Shown here: one piece after another, positions 15,175-24,256 of the stretch
Position numbering within the stretch: the stretch's first letter is position 1
Layout of the letters: each line of letters starts with the position of its first letter
From: Candidatus Eremiobacteraceae bacterium
GTDB taxonomy: Bacteria > Vulcanimicrobiota > Vulcanimicrobiia > Eremiobacterales > Eremiobacteraceae
Length of the DNA: 61,799 nt
Assembly (NCBI GenBank): GCA_035314825.1
Contig: DATFYX010000089.1
Span: 1-61,799 of the forward strand
Direction of reading: 5' to 3'
Notes under the pieces: generated by a model
Seen by the model: the letters and a program-made list of their open reading frames with translations, nothing else
Database searches by the model: none
Told to the model about the DNA's origin: nothing
Program-made: the position numbers and the translations under genes

Positions 15175-16653
15175 TTAGAGCTGGACCTGCGGGCGCTCGT
15201 CCGCTTCGAGGTCCTCACCCGCCGGCGCCTTGCGCGCGACGCCGGACTCGTACGCCGCGTTGACGACCGCTTTGCTGACCGCTTCGACGACGCGATTGTC
15301 GAACACGCTGGGGATGATGTATTCGGATGAAAGCTCTTCGGGCGCGATGACCGATGCGATCGCATGCGCCGCGGCGAGCTTCATCGGCTCGTTGATGCAG
15401 CGCGCGCGCGCATCGAGCGCACCGCGGAAGACGCCGGGGAACGCGAGCAGATTGTTGATCTGGTTCGGATAATCCGAACGACCCGTGCCCATCACGGCGA
15501 CGTACGGCTCGGCGACGTCGGGCGCGATCTCCGGCAACGGGTTGGCCATCGCGAAGACGATCGGATCTTTGGCCATGCGTTTGAGGTCGTCGACGTTCAT
15601 GATGTTCGGCGCGGACAAGCCGATGAACACGTCGGCGCCCTCAAGCACGGTCGCGAGCGGACCCGAGCGGCGCCCCTTGTTGCTGTGCTCGGCGACCCAC
15701 TGCATCATCTCGTTGCCCGAGTAGTCGCGACCCGCGACCAGCGCGCCGTTGCGATCGACGCCGATGACGTCGCCGGCGCCGGCGGAGATCAGGATCTTCG
15801 CGCACGCCGAGCCGGCCGCGCCGATGCCGTTGATCACGATGCGCACGTCACCGATGTTCTTATGCACGACTTTGAGCGCGTTGAGCAACGCGGCGAGGAT
15901 GACGATCGCAGTGCCGTGCTGGTCGTCGTGCATCACCGGCATCTCGAGCGCCTCGCTCAAGCGCCGTTCGATCTCGAAGCAGCGCGGCGATGAGATGTCT
16001 TCGAGGTTGATGCCGCCGAACACCGGCGCGATGTTGAGCACGGTCTGCACGATCTCGTCGGGATCCTTGGTCGCCAGACAGATCGGGAACGCGTCGACGC
16101 CCGCGAACTGCTTGAACAGCATCGCCTTGCCTTCCATCACCGGCAGCGCGGCGTACGGCCCGACGTCGCCCAGGCCGAGCACCGCGGTGCCGTCGGACAC
16201 GATGGCCACCATATTGCGCTTCACCGTCAAGCTGTAGGCCTTCGATGGATCTTCTGCGAGCGCAAGGCTCACGCGCGCCACGCCGGGCGTATAGACGCGC
16301 GACAGGATCTCGCGATTGGTCACCGGGATCTTGGGGTTGATCTCGATCTTGCCGCCGAGATGCGCCAAGAACGTGCGGTCGGTGACGTGGATGACGCGCA
16401 CGCCTTCGACTTTGGCGATCGCGGCCACGACGGCGTTCAGATGTCCCTCATCGCTGACGTCGATGCTGATGTCGCGGATCGCGCGTTTGGTCCCGACGCG
16501 GCTGACGTCGACCGCGCCGATGTGGCCGCCTGTATCGGCGATGGCCGACGCGATGTGGGCGAACGTGCCTAGCGTCGTCGGCGCCTCGATGCGCACGATG
16601 GACGAAAAGCCTATCTTGAGCTGGCCTGCCACGGGCTTCCCCTTCCCTGGCAT
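15175..16653 (-). CDS. NAD-type malic enzyme with N-terminal ACT domain
   Basis: 492 aa converting malate to pyruvate and CO2. Residues about 10-90 form an ACT domain (VRIEAPTTLGTFAHIAS), a ligand-sensing module found in some bacterial malic enzymes. The catalytic part has SRVYTPGVARVS, the metal/substrate segment EDISSPRCFEIE, MHDDQHGTA, and the dinucleotide site INGIGAAGSACAK. The ATG at 16653 was chosen because it begins the ACT fold; longer frames run into the divergent HTH gene. No good ribosome site is seen. Pyruvate produced could feed the adjacent dehydrogenase. Confidence 0.9.
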   Translation of the reverse strand: MPGKGKPVAGQLKIGFSSIVRIEAPTTLGTFAHIASAIADTGGHIGAVDVSRVGTKRAIRDISIDVSDEGHLNAVVAAIAKVEGVRVIHVTDRTFLAHLGGKIEINPKIPVTNREILSRVYTPGVARVSLALAEDPSKAYSLTVKRNMVAIVSDGTAVLGLGDVGPYAALPVMEGKAMLFKQFAGVDAFPICLATKDPDEIVQTVLNIAPVFGGINLEDISSPRCFEIERRLSEALEMPVMHDDQHGTAIVILAALLNALKVVHKNIGDVRIVINGIGAAGSACAKILISAGAGDVIGVDRNGALVAGRDYSGNEMMQWVAEHSNKGRRSGPLATVLEGADVFIGLSAPNIMNVDDLKRMAKDPIVFAMANPLPEIAPDVAEPYVAVMGTGRSDYPNQINNLLAFPGVFRGALDARARCINEPMKLAAAHAIASVIAPEELSSEYIIPSVFDNRVVEAVSKAVVNAAYESGVARKAPAGEDLEADERPQVQL

Positions 16654-16691
16654 GTAGGGGCGCGCCCTTCGCACGGGCAACCTTTCGTCGC

Positions 16692-17060
16692 ATGGACGCT
16701 CCGAGACGCCTGCGCCCGGCGCAAGACGTGCTGGCACGTGCGGCCGCGGCTGCAGCGCGCGATCCCGCCGCGCTGGATGCGTGCCGGCGGCTGCTGGCGC
16801 CGCTCCGGCGCGCCGACGAACAGCGCGGCAGCGATCTCGAAAAGACGCTGCGCGCGTATTACGCGTGCGGCGCGAGCGTGTCGGGCTGCGCCGAGGCGCT
16901 TTTTCTCCATCGCAACAGCGTGCGCTATCGCCTCGATCGCGTGCGCGCGCTGTTCGGGGCCGACATCGACCATCCCGATATTTCCACGCGTCTGTGCGCC
17001 GCGTTCGCGATCGACGATGCGGCCCGAGGCGTCTCGCATGAAGCTCAGCGCGCGCAATAA
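16692..17060 (+). CDS. PucR-type C-terminal helix-turn-helix protein
   Basis: 122 aa carrying an HTH_30 domain as at the C-terminus of PucR/CdaR regulators: EKTLRAYYACGASVSGCAEALFLHRNSVRYRLDRV. The sensor domains normally preceding it are missing; only an Ala/Arg-rich 40-residue N-terminus is left. The ATG is at 16692. It overlaps the next gene by 23 bp, and is divergent by 38 bp from malic enzyme, which it may regulate. It could be a small stand-alone regulator or a decayed PucR protein. Confidence 0.75.
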   Translation: MDAPRRLRPAQDVLARAAAAAARDPAALDACRRLLAPLRRADEQRGSDLEKTLRAYYACGASVSGCAEALFLHRNSVRYRLDRVRALFGADIDHPDISTRLCAAFAIDDAARGVSHEAQRAQ

Positions 17061-17241
17061 GCTGCCCGGCGTGGTGGAGTCCATCACGATCGACGGTCTG
17101 CAGGCCAAAGTTGACGTGCGCGTCGGCGACAACCACATCGTCGCCGTCGTGACCGCGGAGGCGGTCGAGGAGCTCGAGCTCAAAGTGGGCGACGCCGTGA
17201 CCGCGGTGATCAAGTCCAGCTCGGTCATGCTCGCAAAGTGA
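17038..17241 (+). CDS. Molbindin-like Mop/TOBE protein
   Basis: 67-aa single Mop domain (TOBE fold): SARNKLPGVVESI...VDVRVGDNHIVAVVTAEAVEELELKVGDAV...KSSSVML, the standard pattern of molbindins, which bind molybdate or tungstate as oligomers. It starts inside the preceding HTH gene (ATG at 17038), so the two are coupled. In ModE regulators an HTH and Mop domains are fused; here the same two modules are separate overlapping genes. It could therefore give molybdate response to that regulator; this is inference. Confidence 0.88.
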   Translation: MKLSARNKLPGVVESITIDGLQAKVDVRVGDNHIVAVVTAEAVEELELKVGDAVTAVIKSSSVMLAK

Positions 17242-17248
17242 TCGCGCT

Positions 17249-18778
17249 TTAGTCCAGCGCGCAGTACCTGACCTCGCCCGCGACCACCGTCATCATCACG
17301 TCGATATCCTTGATCGTCGCGGGAGCGACCGCGTCGAGGCGTTTTTCGAGCACGGCGAAGTCCGCGTCGCAGCCGGCGGCGAGCCGGCCACGCCGGTGTT
17401 CGTCGAACGAGAGCTTCGCGGCGTCTTCCGTGTATGCGCGCACGGCCTCGTCGACGCTTAGGCGCTGCGCGACGACATGGTGGTTCACGAGGCTGTGGAT
17501 GCCCAACAGCGCCGAGAAGGGCGTGACCGGCGAGTCCGAACCCCCGCATACGACGCAGCCGGCGCGTTTGGCGCTTGCGAACAGGTTCATGCCGCGTGCG
17601 ACGTCTGATCCCAGTCGCTGCTCGTACATCCGCCCGTGCCCGCCCCACAGGTGATCGAAGGCCGGCTGCATCGAGAGCAGCATGCCGAGGCGTCCGGCGC
17701 GCGCGATCTGGTCAGGCTGCGCGATCTCGAAGTGATCGATCGACGGCCGCACGCCGGGTAGCGCGCCGCGCGCGGCGATCACGGTCTCCCATGCGGCGAT
17801 CGCTTCCTCGACCGCGCGATCGCCGATCGCGTGCACGCCGAGGGACAATCCGTGCTCGGCGGCTTCGTCGAACAACTCGCGCAGCTGCGCGCCCGCGAGA
17901 TAGAGCCGCCCCGAACCCGCGCCGTCGCGATATTCACCGCTCACCGCCGCCGTGCGCGAGCCGATCGAGCCGTCGACGAAGATATCCCCGCCGAACACAC
18001 GTCTGCCGAGGCGCTTGACCTTGCGCACGTCGAGCGAGCAGACTTTGGAGATGACGCGGACCGGCAGCTCGGCGTCGTGCCGATAATGCTCGGCCAACCG
18101 CTCGAACGGCTCGTCGGCGACGATGACGTTGTGCGCCGTCGTGATGCCGGCCCGCAATGCCATCTGCGCCGCGCGCTCGTCGGCCGCACGCTTCGCGTCC
18201 GTAGAGAGCGCGGCGATGACGCCGTTCTGGGCCGCGTAGTTGGCTGCTCCGATGAGGCGCCCGGTAGATTCGCCTGCACCGTCGCGCTCGACGCCGTCGA
18301 GCGCCGCGACCTCGAAGCGCGCGAGCGCCGCGCTGTTGACGACGCATGAGTGGCCGTCCACGCGCGACAGCACGGCCGGCACCTCGCCTGTGACGGCGTC
18401 GAGCTCGGCGCGCGTCGGCGGACGGCCTTGCGCGATCGCCTGCTCCTCGTAGTTGCCGGCGTAGAGAGGGTCGGTCGAGTAAACTCGACCGCTACAGAGG
18501 TCGTGGACGCGGCGAAGCATCGAGGAGATGTCGGGGCAGTCGTGCAGGTCGTGGCCACCCGAAAGCAGACCCGTGTCGGTGAGATGGACGTGGCAATCGT
18601 GAAAACCCGGCAGCAGCGCTCCGCCGGCGCAATCGACGATGCGCACGTCGGCCGGCAGGCCCGCCGGGAGGTCGTCGAAGAGCGCTTCGATCGCGCCGTC
18701 GCGCACGAGCACGCCCCGCGCGCGCGGCGACGCGGAATGAAGACTCGCCACATCGGCGTTGACGAATGCGGCTCGCAA
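17249..18778 (-). CDS. YtcJ-like metal-dependent amidohydrolase
   Basis: 509 aa of the amidohydrolase_3/YtcJ group (zinc TIM barrel). Features: LLPGFHDCHVHLTDTG with the first metal His pair, FVDGSIGSRTAAVSGEY, GVHAIGDRAVEEA, SIDHFEIAQPDQI, and GGSDSPVTP with the catalytic Asp. Substrate is not predictable. A CGGTCGA palindrome at 18472-18491 is read in frame as SGRVYSTD near residue 96-103, in the loop after HDLHDCPDIS, where the family usually has a helix-loop. No frame disruption results. It is a monocistronic gene, convergent with the molbindin gene. Confidence 0.85.
   Translation of the reverse strand: MRAAFVNADVASLHSASPRARGVLVRDGAIEALFDDLPAGLPADVRIVDCAGGALLPGFHDCHVHLTDTGLLSGGHDLHDCPDISSMLRRVHDLCSGRVYSTDPLYAGNYEEQAIAQGRPPTRAELDAVTGEVPAVLSRVDGHSCVVNSAALARFEVAALDGVERDGAGESTGRLIGAANYAAQNGVIAALSTDAKRAADERAAQMALRAGITTAHNVIVADEPFERLAEHYRHDAELPVRVISKVCSLDVRKVKRLGRRVFGGDIFVDGSIGSRTAAVSGEYRDGAGSGRLYLAGAQLRELFDEAAEHGLSLGVHAIGDRAVEEAIAAWETVIAARGALPGVRPSIDHFEIAQPDQIARAGRLGMLLSMQPAFDHLWGGHGRMYEQRLGSDVARGMNLFASAKRAGCVVCGGSDSPVTPFSALLGIHSLVNHHVVAQRLSVDEAVRAYTEDAAKLSFDEHRRGRLAAGCDADFAVLEKRLDAVAPATIKDIDVMMTVVAGEVRYCALD
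18472..18491. repeat. Dispersed palindrome copy 7, inside the amidohydrolase gene
   Basis: CGGTCGAGTAAACTCGACCG followed by CTACAGAGG, in reverse orientation. Perfect arms with the G-C variant. It is translated without breaking the frame. Confidence 0.9.
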
Positions 18779-18799
18779 GCGAGGTGCTGTCCGCTCTGC

Positions 18800-21361
18800 T
18801 TAGCGGCGCGCCCTGGCCCGAGCGGCCGCCGGCCGCGCGGGCGCTTCGAGCTCCGAAAGCCTGGCTTGCAGCTTGGCGTTCGATGCGCGCAGCTGGTCCA
18901 TGTCTTCGCGCAGGCGTTTGAGCTCGTCGGATCCCGCGCTGCCCGAGCGGATCTTCAGCGCCGACTCCAGCGCCTTGCTGCGCAGTCGCCCGTCGACCTC
19001 AAGTCCTGAGAGCCGGTCCAGCTCGGGCAACGCGCGCACGGCGTTCATGGCGCCCAGCGCATCAGCGGCTGCGAGCCGCACGCGCAGCTGCTTGTCGTCG
19101 AGCAAGCCGATGATGGCGTCCACCACATCCTGACGGCGCTCGCCCAGACGCGCAAGCGCGCTCACGGCAGCCCGGCGCGCGAACGTCGAGCGGCCGTACT
19201 TCGTCCAATCAAGCGCGATCGGCACCGCGCGCTCGTCTCCGAGCGCGGCGAAGCCGGCCAGCGCGGCCGCGCGCACGACGTCGTTGAACGAATCTTTGGC
19301 GAGCGACTTGCGCAAGAGCTCGAACGCCTTGGGAGACTTGGTCTTGCCGATCGACGTCGCTGCGGCCGCCTCGACGAAATACGAGCGATCGGAGCGCGCC
19401 AATGGCTCGAGCGCGCGTAGCGCCTCCTCGCCGCGGAACTCGCCGAGCGCCTCTGCCACTGCACGGCGCGCCTTCGGGTGCGCGACCTTGACGTTGCGGA
19501 TCAGCGCCGCCAACGCTTCGTCGGTGCGCGCGGCGCCCAGCGCCTTTGCAGCCTCGCCGCGCACGCCCCAGAAGCGGTCGCTCTTGAGCGCTTCGGCCAG
19601 CCCATCCACCACATCGGGCGCATTATTGCCGGCCAGCGCCCGGGCCGCTGCCACGCGCGCGCCGGCATCGGGGTGATGGGCGAGCTGGCGCAGCAGCATC
19701 TCGGCCGGCACGTCGAGCTTGATGGTCTTGAGCACGTCGGCACGCGGATCGAAGGCGAACGTCTCGGGGCGCGCCGGCAGCGGGATGCGAAACGACTGCT
19801 CGCGCGCGTCGCATACCACGGTCAAGCGCTCGCGCTTGCCGCGCGCCAGCCCGAAGTCGAGCTCGACCGGCACGCTGAACAGCGCGGTTTGGTCGGCCTG
19901 CGCCTGCGTCTGTTTGACGTCGACCACAGCGGCCTTGGTGTCCCCGTCCCAGCGGTACGAGACGATGAACTCCGGATGGCCGGCGCCGTACACCCACTGG
20001 TCGAAGAAACGCGCGAAGTTGCGCCCGCTCGCGCGTTCGACCGCGCGCGCCAAATCGACCGTCTCGACGCTGCCCTCGGCGTTGGTCGTCACGTAGTCTT
20101 TGATCGCGCGCCACCACAGCTCGTCGCCCAGCTGGCGGCGCAGCATGTGCAGCACGCAGCTGCCCTTCTCGTACAGGTGGCGGTCGAACAGATCCACCGG
20201 TTCGTTGTAGACGTTGGTGACGATGGGACGCCTGTAATGCTCGGCATCTTCCTTTAGATAGAGGTCGGCGTTTTCGATGTTCTGGTAGGTGAACTCGTCT
20301 GCCCCGAGATCGTGCTCTTTGAACAGCGCGTCGAAGTAGGTCGCGAAGCTCTCGTTGAGCCAGGCGTGCGACCAGTCCTTGCAGGTGAGGAAGTCGCCGA
20401 ACCACTGGTGCGCGAGCTCGTGCGCCACAAGGTCGTCGCTGCTGAAGTCGAGCGCGGCGCGCGCGTCGTGCAGCGTCGCGTCGGTCTGCGTCGTGCACGT
20501 GGTGTTCTCCATGCCCCCGAACACGAAATCGCGCACCGCGATCTGCGCGTACTTCGAGTACGGATACTTGACGCCGATGCGCTCGCTGAAGAAGTCGACC
20601 ATCTTGGGCGTCTTGCCGAACGAGCGGCGCCCGTCGGCCTCGCGGCCGGGCTCGACGTACCAGGAGACCGGCACGCCGTCGCTCTTGTCGGTGCGTCCGA
20701 CGAACTTGCCCGCGACCAGGCTCACCAGGTAGGTGACGTGGGGCACGTCCATCTTCCAATGATATGTCTTGGTCTTCTTGGCCTTGTCCTCGACGGTCGA
20801 GACCAGCGTGCCGTTGCTGAGCACGAAGAAATCCGACGGCACGGTCGCGCTGACTTCGGTGGTCGCCTTGGCGTTGGGATGATCGACGCATGGGAACCAA
20901 TAGTGGGCGTCCGCGTCTTGCCCTTGCGTCCACACTTGGTGCGGTTTGTCCGGATATGCCTTGTCCGGACCAATGAAGTAGATGCCTTGCTGCGGATCGC
21001 GGACCTCGTAGTCCACCGCGACGGTCGCCGACTTGCCGCTGGTCAAGCGCGGGATCTCGATACGCAGCGTCTCCCCGACCAGCTCGTGCTCCAGCGCTTT
21101 GCCGAAGCCGCGCACGCCCTTGATGCGCATCCGGCCCGCTTGCAGCTCGAGCGAATCGAGCGGGCCACCCACGGCGGTGAACGTCGTCGCGCACCGGCCG
21201 CGCAGGATGCGGCGCGCGAAGTCGAACCCGAGCGTGAGCGCGATGTGATCGACGCGCGCACGCCGGTCCGGAGCGTAATGCGCCCGGCTCGCCGGCAACG
21301 GGAATGGACGCCGCGTGATGTGGCGCGGCTCGTCGGCGCGCCGGCAATAGCTGTGTGTCAT
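18800..21361 (-). CDS. M1-family aminopeptidase with C-terminal HEAT repeats
   Basis: 853-aa zinc aminopeptidase. The exopeptidase motif GGMEN is at 282-286, the zinc site HELAHQWFG at 314-322 and the third ligand Glu337 in NESFA. Residues about 560-800 form HEAT/PBS-lyase-type repeats (for example AHHPDAGARVAAARALAG and AALIRNVKVAHPKARRAVAEALGEF). The last 50 residues are a coiled coil (LKRLREDMDQLRASNAKLQARL) and a basic Ala tail. The ATG overlaps the stop of the EF-G-like gene (ATGA), so the two are coupled. No signal peptide is seen, so a cytoplasmic role in peptide turnover is likely. Confidence 0.9.
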   Translation of the reverse strand: MTHSYCRRADEPRHITRRPFPLPASRAHYAPDRRARVDHIALTLGFDFARRILRGRCATTFTAVGGPLDSLELQAGRMRIKGVRGFGKALEHELVGETLRIEIPRLTSGKSATVAVDYEVRDPQQGIYFIGPDKAYPDKPHQVWTQGQDADAHYWFPCVDHPNAKATTEVSATVPSDFFVLSNGTLVSTVEDKAKKTKTYHWKMDVPHVTYLVSLVAGKFVGRTDKSDGVPVSWYVEPGREADGRRSFGKTPKMVDFFSERIGVKYPYSKYAQIAVRDFVFGGMENTTCTTQTDATLHDARAALDFSSDDLVAHELAHQWFGDFLTCKDWSHAWLNESFATYFDALFKEHDLGADEFTYQNIENADLYLKEDAEHYRRPIVTNVYNEPVDLFDRHLYEKGSCVLHMLRRQLGDELWWRAIKDYVTTNAEGSVETVDLARAVERASGRNFARFFDQWVYGAGHPEFIVSYRWDGDTKAAVVDVKQTQAQADQTALFSVPVELDFGLARGKRERLTVVCDAREQSFRIPLPARPETFAFDPRADVLKTIKLDVPAEMLLRQLAHHPDAGARVAAARALAGNNAPDVVDGLAEALKSDRFWGVRGEAAKALGAARTDEALAALIRNVKVAHPKARRAVAEALGEFRGEEALRALEPLARSDRSYFVEAAAATSIGKTKSPKAFELLRKSLAKDSFNDVVRAAALAGFAALGDERAVPIALDWTKYGRSTFARRAAVSALARLGERRQDVVDAIIGLLDDKQLRVRLAAADALGAMNAVRALPELDRLSGLEVDGRLRSKALESALKIRSGSAGSDELKRLREDMDQLRASNAKLQARLSELEAPARPAAARARARR

Positions 21362-23424
21362 CGAGCCGCCGCGGCCTCCTTGCGCTCCGCGGTCACGTTT
21401 TGCGTGACCTTCGGCGGCGCGAACTCGAAGTGATCGTGCTCGGCGACGTAGTAGCCCAGGCCCTGCGTCGCCGTTCTCAGCTCGGTGAGATAGCGCGGCA
21501 GTTCGGCTTGCGGCACCAGCGCCTTGACGGAGTCCCATCCGCTGCGCGACTCGCTCGCGCCGTAGCTGAGGATCTGGCCACGATGGCCGGAGACCTGCTG
21601 CAGCACGACGCTGGTGAAGTGCGTCGGCACCGTCACCTCGACGCGCATGATCGGCTCGAGCAACGCGGGCTGGCACTTCGGCAGACCCTCGCGCATCGCG
21701 AGCGATGCGGCCATCCGGAACGACGCTTCGTTAGAGTCGACCGTGTGGTAGGAACCGTCGAAGAGCGTGACGTGGACGTCGACGACCGGGAATCCGGCGA
21801 TCGGCCCCTTCTCAAGGGCTTCGCGCACGCCTTTCTCAACGCCGGGGTGGAACTGCTTGGGCACGACCCCGCCGACGATGCGCTCGTCGAACTTGAACCC
21901 GCTGCCGCGAGGCTGCGGATTGATCTCGAGGTGCACGTCGCCGAACATGCCGTGGCCGCCCGTCTGGTGTTTGTAACGCCCCTGCTGCTGCGTCTTGGTG
22001 GCGATGGTCTCGCGGTAGGGCACGTTCGGCAGCTGCGTGTCGAGCTTGACGTTGTACTTGCGCTGCAGGCGCTCGACGGTGACCGCCAGATGCATCTCGC
22101 CATGGCCGCGCAGCACGAGCTCGTCGGTGAACAGCGCGCGCTCAGGCAGCACGGTCGGGTCTTCTTCTTTCATGCGCACGAGCAGCTGCGAGAGCTTGGC
22201 CTCGTCGGCGCGATCGTGCGGCCTGATCGCCAGCGCGAACGCCGGTTTGGCGAGCGCAGGTACCTGCATCGCGGTCTTGGCGTTGCCCGTCGTGAGGGTG
22301 TCGCCCGTGTGCATGGCTTCCAGGCGCGAGATCGCGACCAGACTCCCCGGGCCCGCGCTGGTCAGCGCGGTCTGGTTCTTTCCTTGCAGCACGAATAGTC
22401 CGCCAGGCCGCTCCTTGGCATCGGGATGTGCCGGACTGGTGAGCTGCGTGTCGCCGGTGAGCGTGCCGGCGAAGACGCGCGCCACCGAGATCTTGCCGCT
22501 TTGCGGGTGCACGAATGTCTTGCACACCTGAGCGACGAGCGTGCCGGCGGGGTTCGGCTCGACCGGCTTGCCGTCCGCATCGGTTCGTGGCGTGATCAGC
22601 GCGTCTGGGAATTGGCGCACGATGACTTCGAGCAGTTGCGGCGCGCCCCAGCCCCGGACGCCCGCGGCGACCAGGACGGGGATGATCTTGTCCGTGCTGA
22701 CGTCAGCGACCAGGTCGCGCTCGACCTCCTCGGCCGGCGGCTCTTGGCCTTCGAGGATCTCTTCCATAAGATGATCGTCGTAATCGGCCAGCGCCTCGAG
22801 CAGCTCTTCATGCGTCTTGTCGGCGAAATGTTCGGGCAGCGTGCTCGGGGTAGCGGCACCGCCCTCGCCGTACGAATACGCCTTCAGGCTTACGACGTCG
22901 ACGAACCCGGCGAAACTCTCACCCTGACCGATCGGCAGCTGCTCGGCCACGACGTGGTTGCCGAAGCGCTGGCGCAGCGCCGCGTACGTGGCGGGGAAAT
23001 CCGCGCCCGGACGATCGAGCCGGTTGACCACGAAGCAGTGCGGCATCTTGCGCGCTTCGAGATGGTCGAGCAGGATCTCGACCTGCGGGATACGCGTAGG
23101 GTCGGCTTCGACGACCACGACCGCGGCGTCAGCGCCCAATAGCGCGAACTTCGTCTCCTCGAAAAAATCAACGGCGCCCGGACAATCGATGATGTTGATC
23201 CGGACGCCGTCGGTCTGCAGGTGCGCGAAGCTCGGAGTGACCGACATCTGATGCGCGTGCGATTCGGGATCGTGATCGGTGGTCGACGTGCCGTCGGTCA
23301 CCGAACCTTTCCTCGGAGTCGCGCCGGCGTGAGCGAGCAAGGCTTCGACCAGCGTGGTCTTCCCGCTGTGATGCGGTCCTACAAACGCCACGTTTCGTAT
23401 GCCTGCGGCGGCAGGTGCAGCCAT
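21358..23424 (-). CDS. EF-G-like translational GTPase (paralogue)
   Basis: 688-aa GTPase of the EF-G family. The G1 loop is GPHHSGKTT (canonical EF-G has AHIDAGKTT), G3 is DCPGAVDF rather than DTPGHVDF, and G4 is NRLD instead of NKMD. These are typical of the EF-G-like subfamily (EF-G2), not the housekeeping factor. Domains II-V follow, with VPYRETI, the GGVVPKQFHPGVEKG domain IV region and YYVAEHDHFEF at the end. It heads an operon with the M1 peptidase. The palindrome at 23444 lies just upstream. The housekeeping fusA is expected elsewhere. Confidence 0.88.
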   Translation of the reverse strand: MAAPAAAGIRNVAFVGPHHSGKTTLVEALLAHAGATPRKGSVTDGTSTTDHDPESHAHQMSVTPSFAHLQTDGVRINIIDCPGAVDFFEETKFALLGADAAVVVVEADPTRIPQVEILLDHLEARKMPHCFVVNRLDRPGADFPATYAALRQRFGNHVVAEQLPIGQGESFAGFVDVVSLKAYSYGEGGAATPSTLPEHFADKTHEELLEALADYDDHLMEEILEGQEPPAEEVERDLVADVSTDKIIPVLVAAGVRGWGAPQLLEVIVRQFPDALITPRTDADGKPVEPNPAGTLVAQVCKTFVHPQSGKISVARVFAGTLTGDTQLTSPAHPDAKERPGGLFVLQGKNQTALTSAGPGSLVAISRLEAMHTGDTLTTGNAKTAMQVPALAKPAFALAIRPHDRADEAKLSQLLVRMKEEDPTVLPERALFTDELVLRGHGEMHLAVTVERLQRKYNVKLDTQLPNVPYRETIATKTQQQGRYKHQTGGHGMFGDVHLEINPQPRGSGFKFDERIVGGVVPKQFHPGVEKGVREALEKGPIAGFPVVDVHVTLFDGSYHTVDSNEASFRMAASLAMREGLPKCQPALLEPIMRVEVTVPTHFTSVVLQQVSGHRGQILSYGASESRSGWDSVKALVPQAELPRYLTELRTATQGLGYYVAEHDHFEFAPPKVTQNVTAERKEAAAAR

Positions 23425-23443
23425 TTGATATCACCCCCTGGAG

Positions 23444-23463
23444 CGGTCGAATTTATTCGACCG
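23444..23463. repeat. Dispersed palindrome copy 8 (EF-G-like/queE divergent gap)
   Basis: CGGTCGAATTTATTCGACCG, preceded by CTGGAG, identical to copy 1. It lies 20 bp upstream of the EF-G-like start and about 105 bp before queE, on the divergent side of both. Confidence 0.92.
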
Positions 23464-23569
23464 TCGAGACGATCGGGCGAAACGAGAGGATGTGCGCAGT
23501 TCGACGCCGCCCGCGCGCGCCCTTGTCAACGCGCAAGGTCGGGCGCGCGCAAACGCGAAAAAAGCGCGC

Positions 23570-24256
23570 ATGCTTGCCACCGCGACGCTGCGCGTGAACG
23601 AGACCTTCCTCTCGGTGCAGGGCGAAGGTTCGATGATCGGCACGCCTTCGTTGTTCATCCGCCTGGACGGCTGCCCGCTGCGTTGTGCGTGGTGCGATAC
23701 CCCATACGCGCTCGAGGGAAACGCCGGGGTCGAAACGGCCGTCGACGCGCTGGCCGCTCGATGCGCTGACGTGCGAGCTGTCGTCATCACCGGCGGCGAG
23801 CCGCTCGCGCAAGATGTCGGAGCGCTCGTCGCCACATTGCGCGACAAGCACGTCACGATCGAGACCAGCGGCACGATCTTCGCGGATCTGCCGCAGGTGG
23901 CGCTGTTCTCGATCAGCCCGAAAGTGGGAAGCTCGGGCTACACGCCCAAGCCTGCGACCTTGCGGAAATTCTGCGCGGCCGCGCCCGGCCGCATGCAGCT
24001 CAAGTTCGTGATCGCGGACGACCGCGATTATGAAGAAGCGCTGGCGTGCGTGCGTGGATTGGGCGACGCGCTGCCGCCGGCGACGCCGGTCATCTTGCAG
24101 CCGGAGAGTTCACGCGCCGGCCGCGGCGAGCGCTATGCGGAGACGCTGCGGACCTTGACGGAGAAGGCGCTTGCGGACGGACGTTGGAGCGCGTTCGACA
24201 TCCGCGTGCTGCCGCAGCTGCACTACATCCTGTGGGGCGGGGAGCCGGGGCGTTGA
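23570..24256 (+). CDS. queE: QueE, 7-carboxy-7-deazaguanine synthase
   Basis: 228-aa radical SAM enzyme forming CDG from carboxy-tetrahydropterin in the queuosine/7-deazaguanine pathway. The cluster motif is DGCPLRCAWCDT (Cys35, 39, 42, a CxxxCxxC), with FLSVQGEG and GTPSLFIRL before it and TGGEPL after it, as in the family. The ATG at 23570 was chosen over an upstream in-frame start because it gives the normal QueE N-terminus. Its TGA overlaps the queD start, so the pair is coupled. QueC and QueF are not in the window. Confidence 0.92.
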   Translation: MLATATLRVNETFLSVQGEGSMIGTPSLFIRLDGCPLRCAWCDTPYALEGNAGVETAVDALAARCADVRAVVITGGEPLAQDVGALVATLRDKHVTIETSGTIFADLPQVALFSISPKVGSSGYTPKPATLRKFCAAAPGRMQLKFVIADDRDYEEALACVRGLGDALPPATPVILQPESSRAGRGERYAETLRTLTEKALADGRWSAFDIRVLPQLHYILWGGEPGR

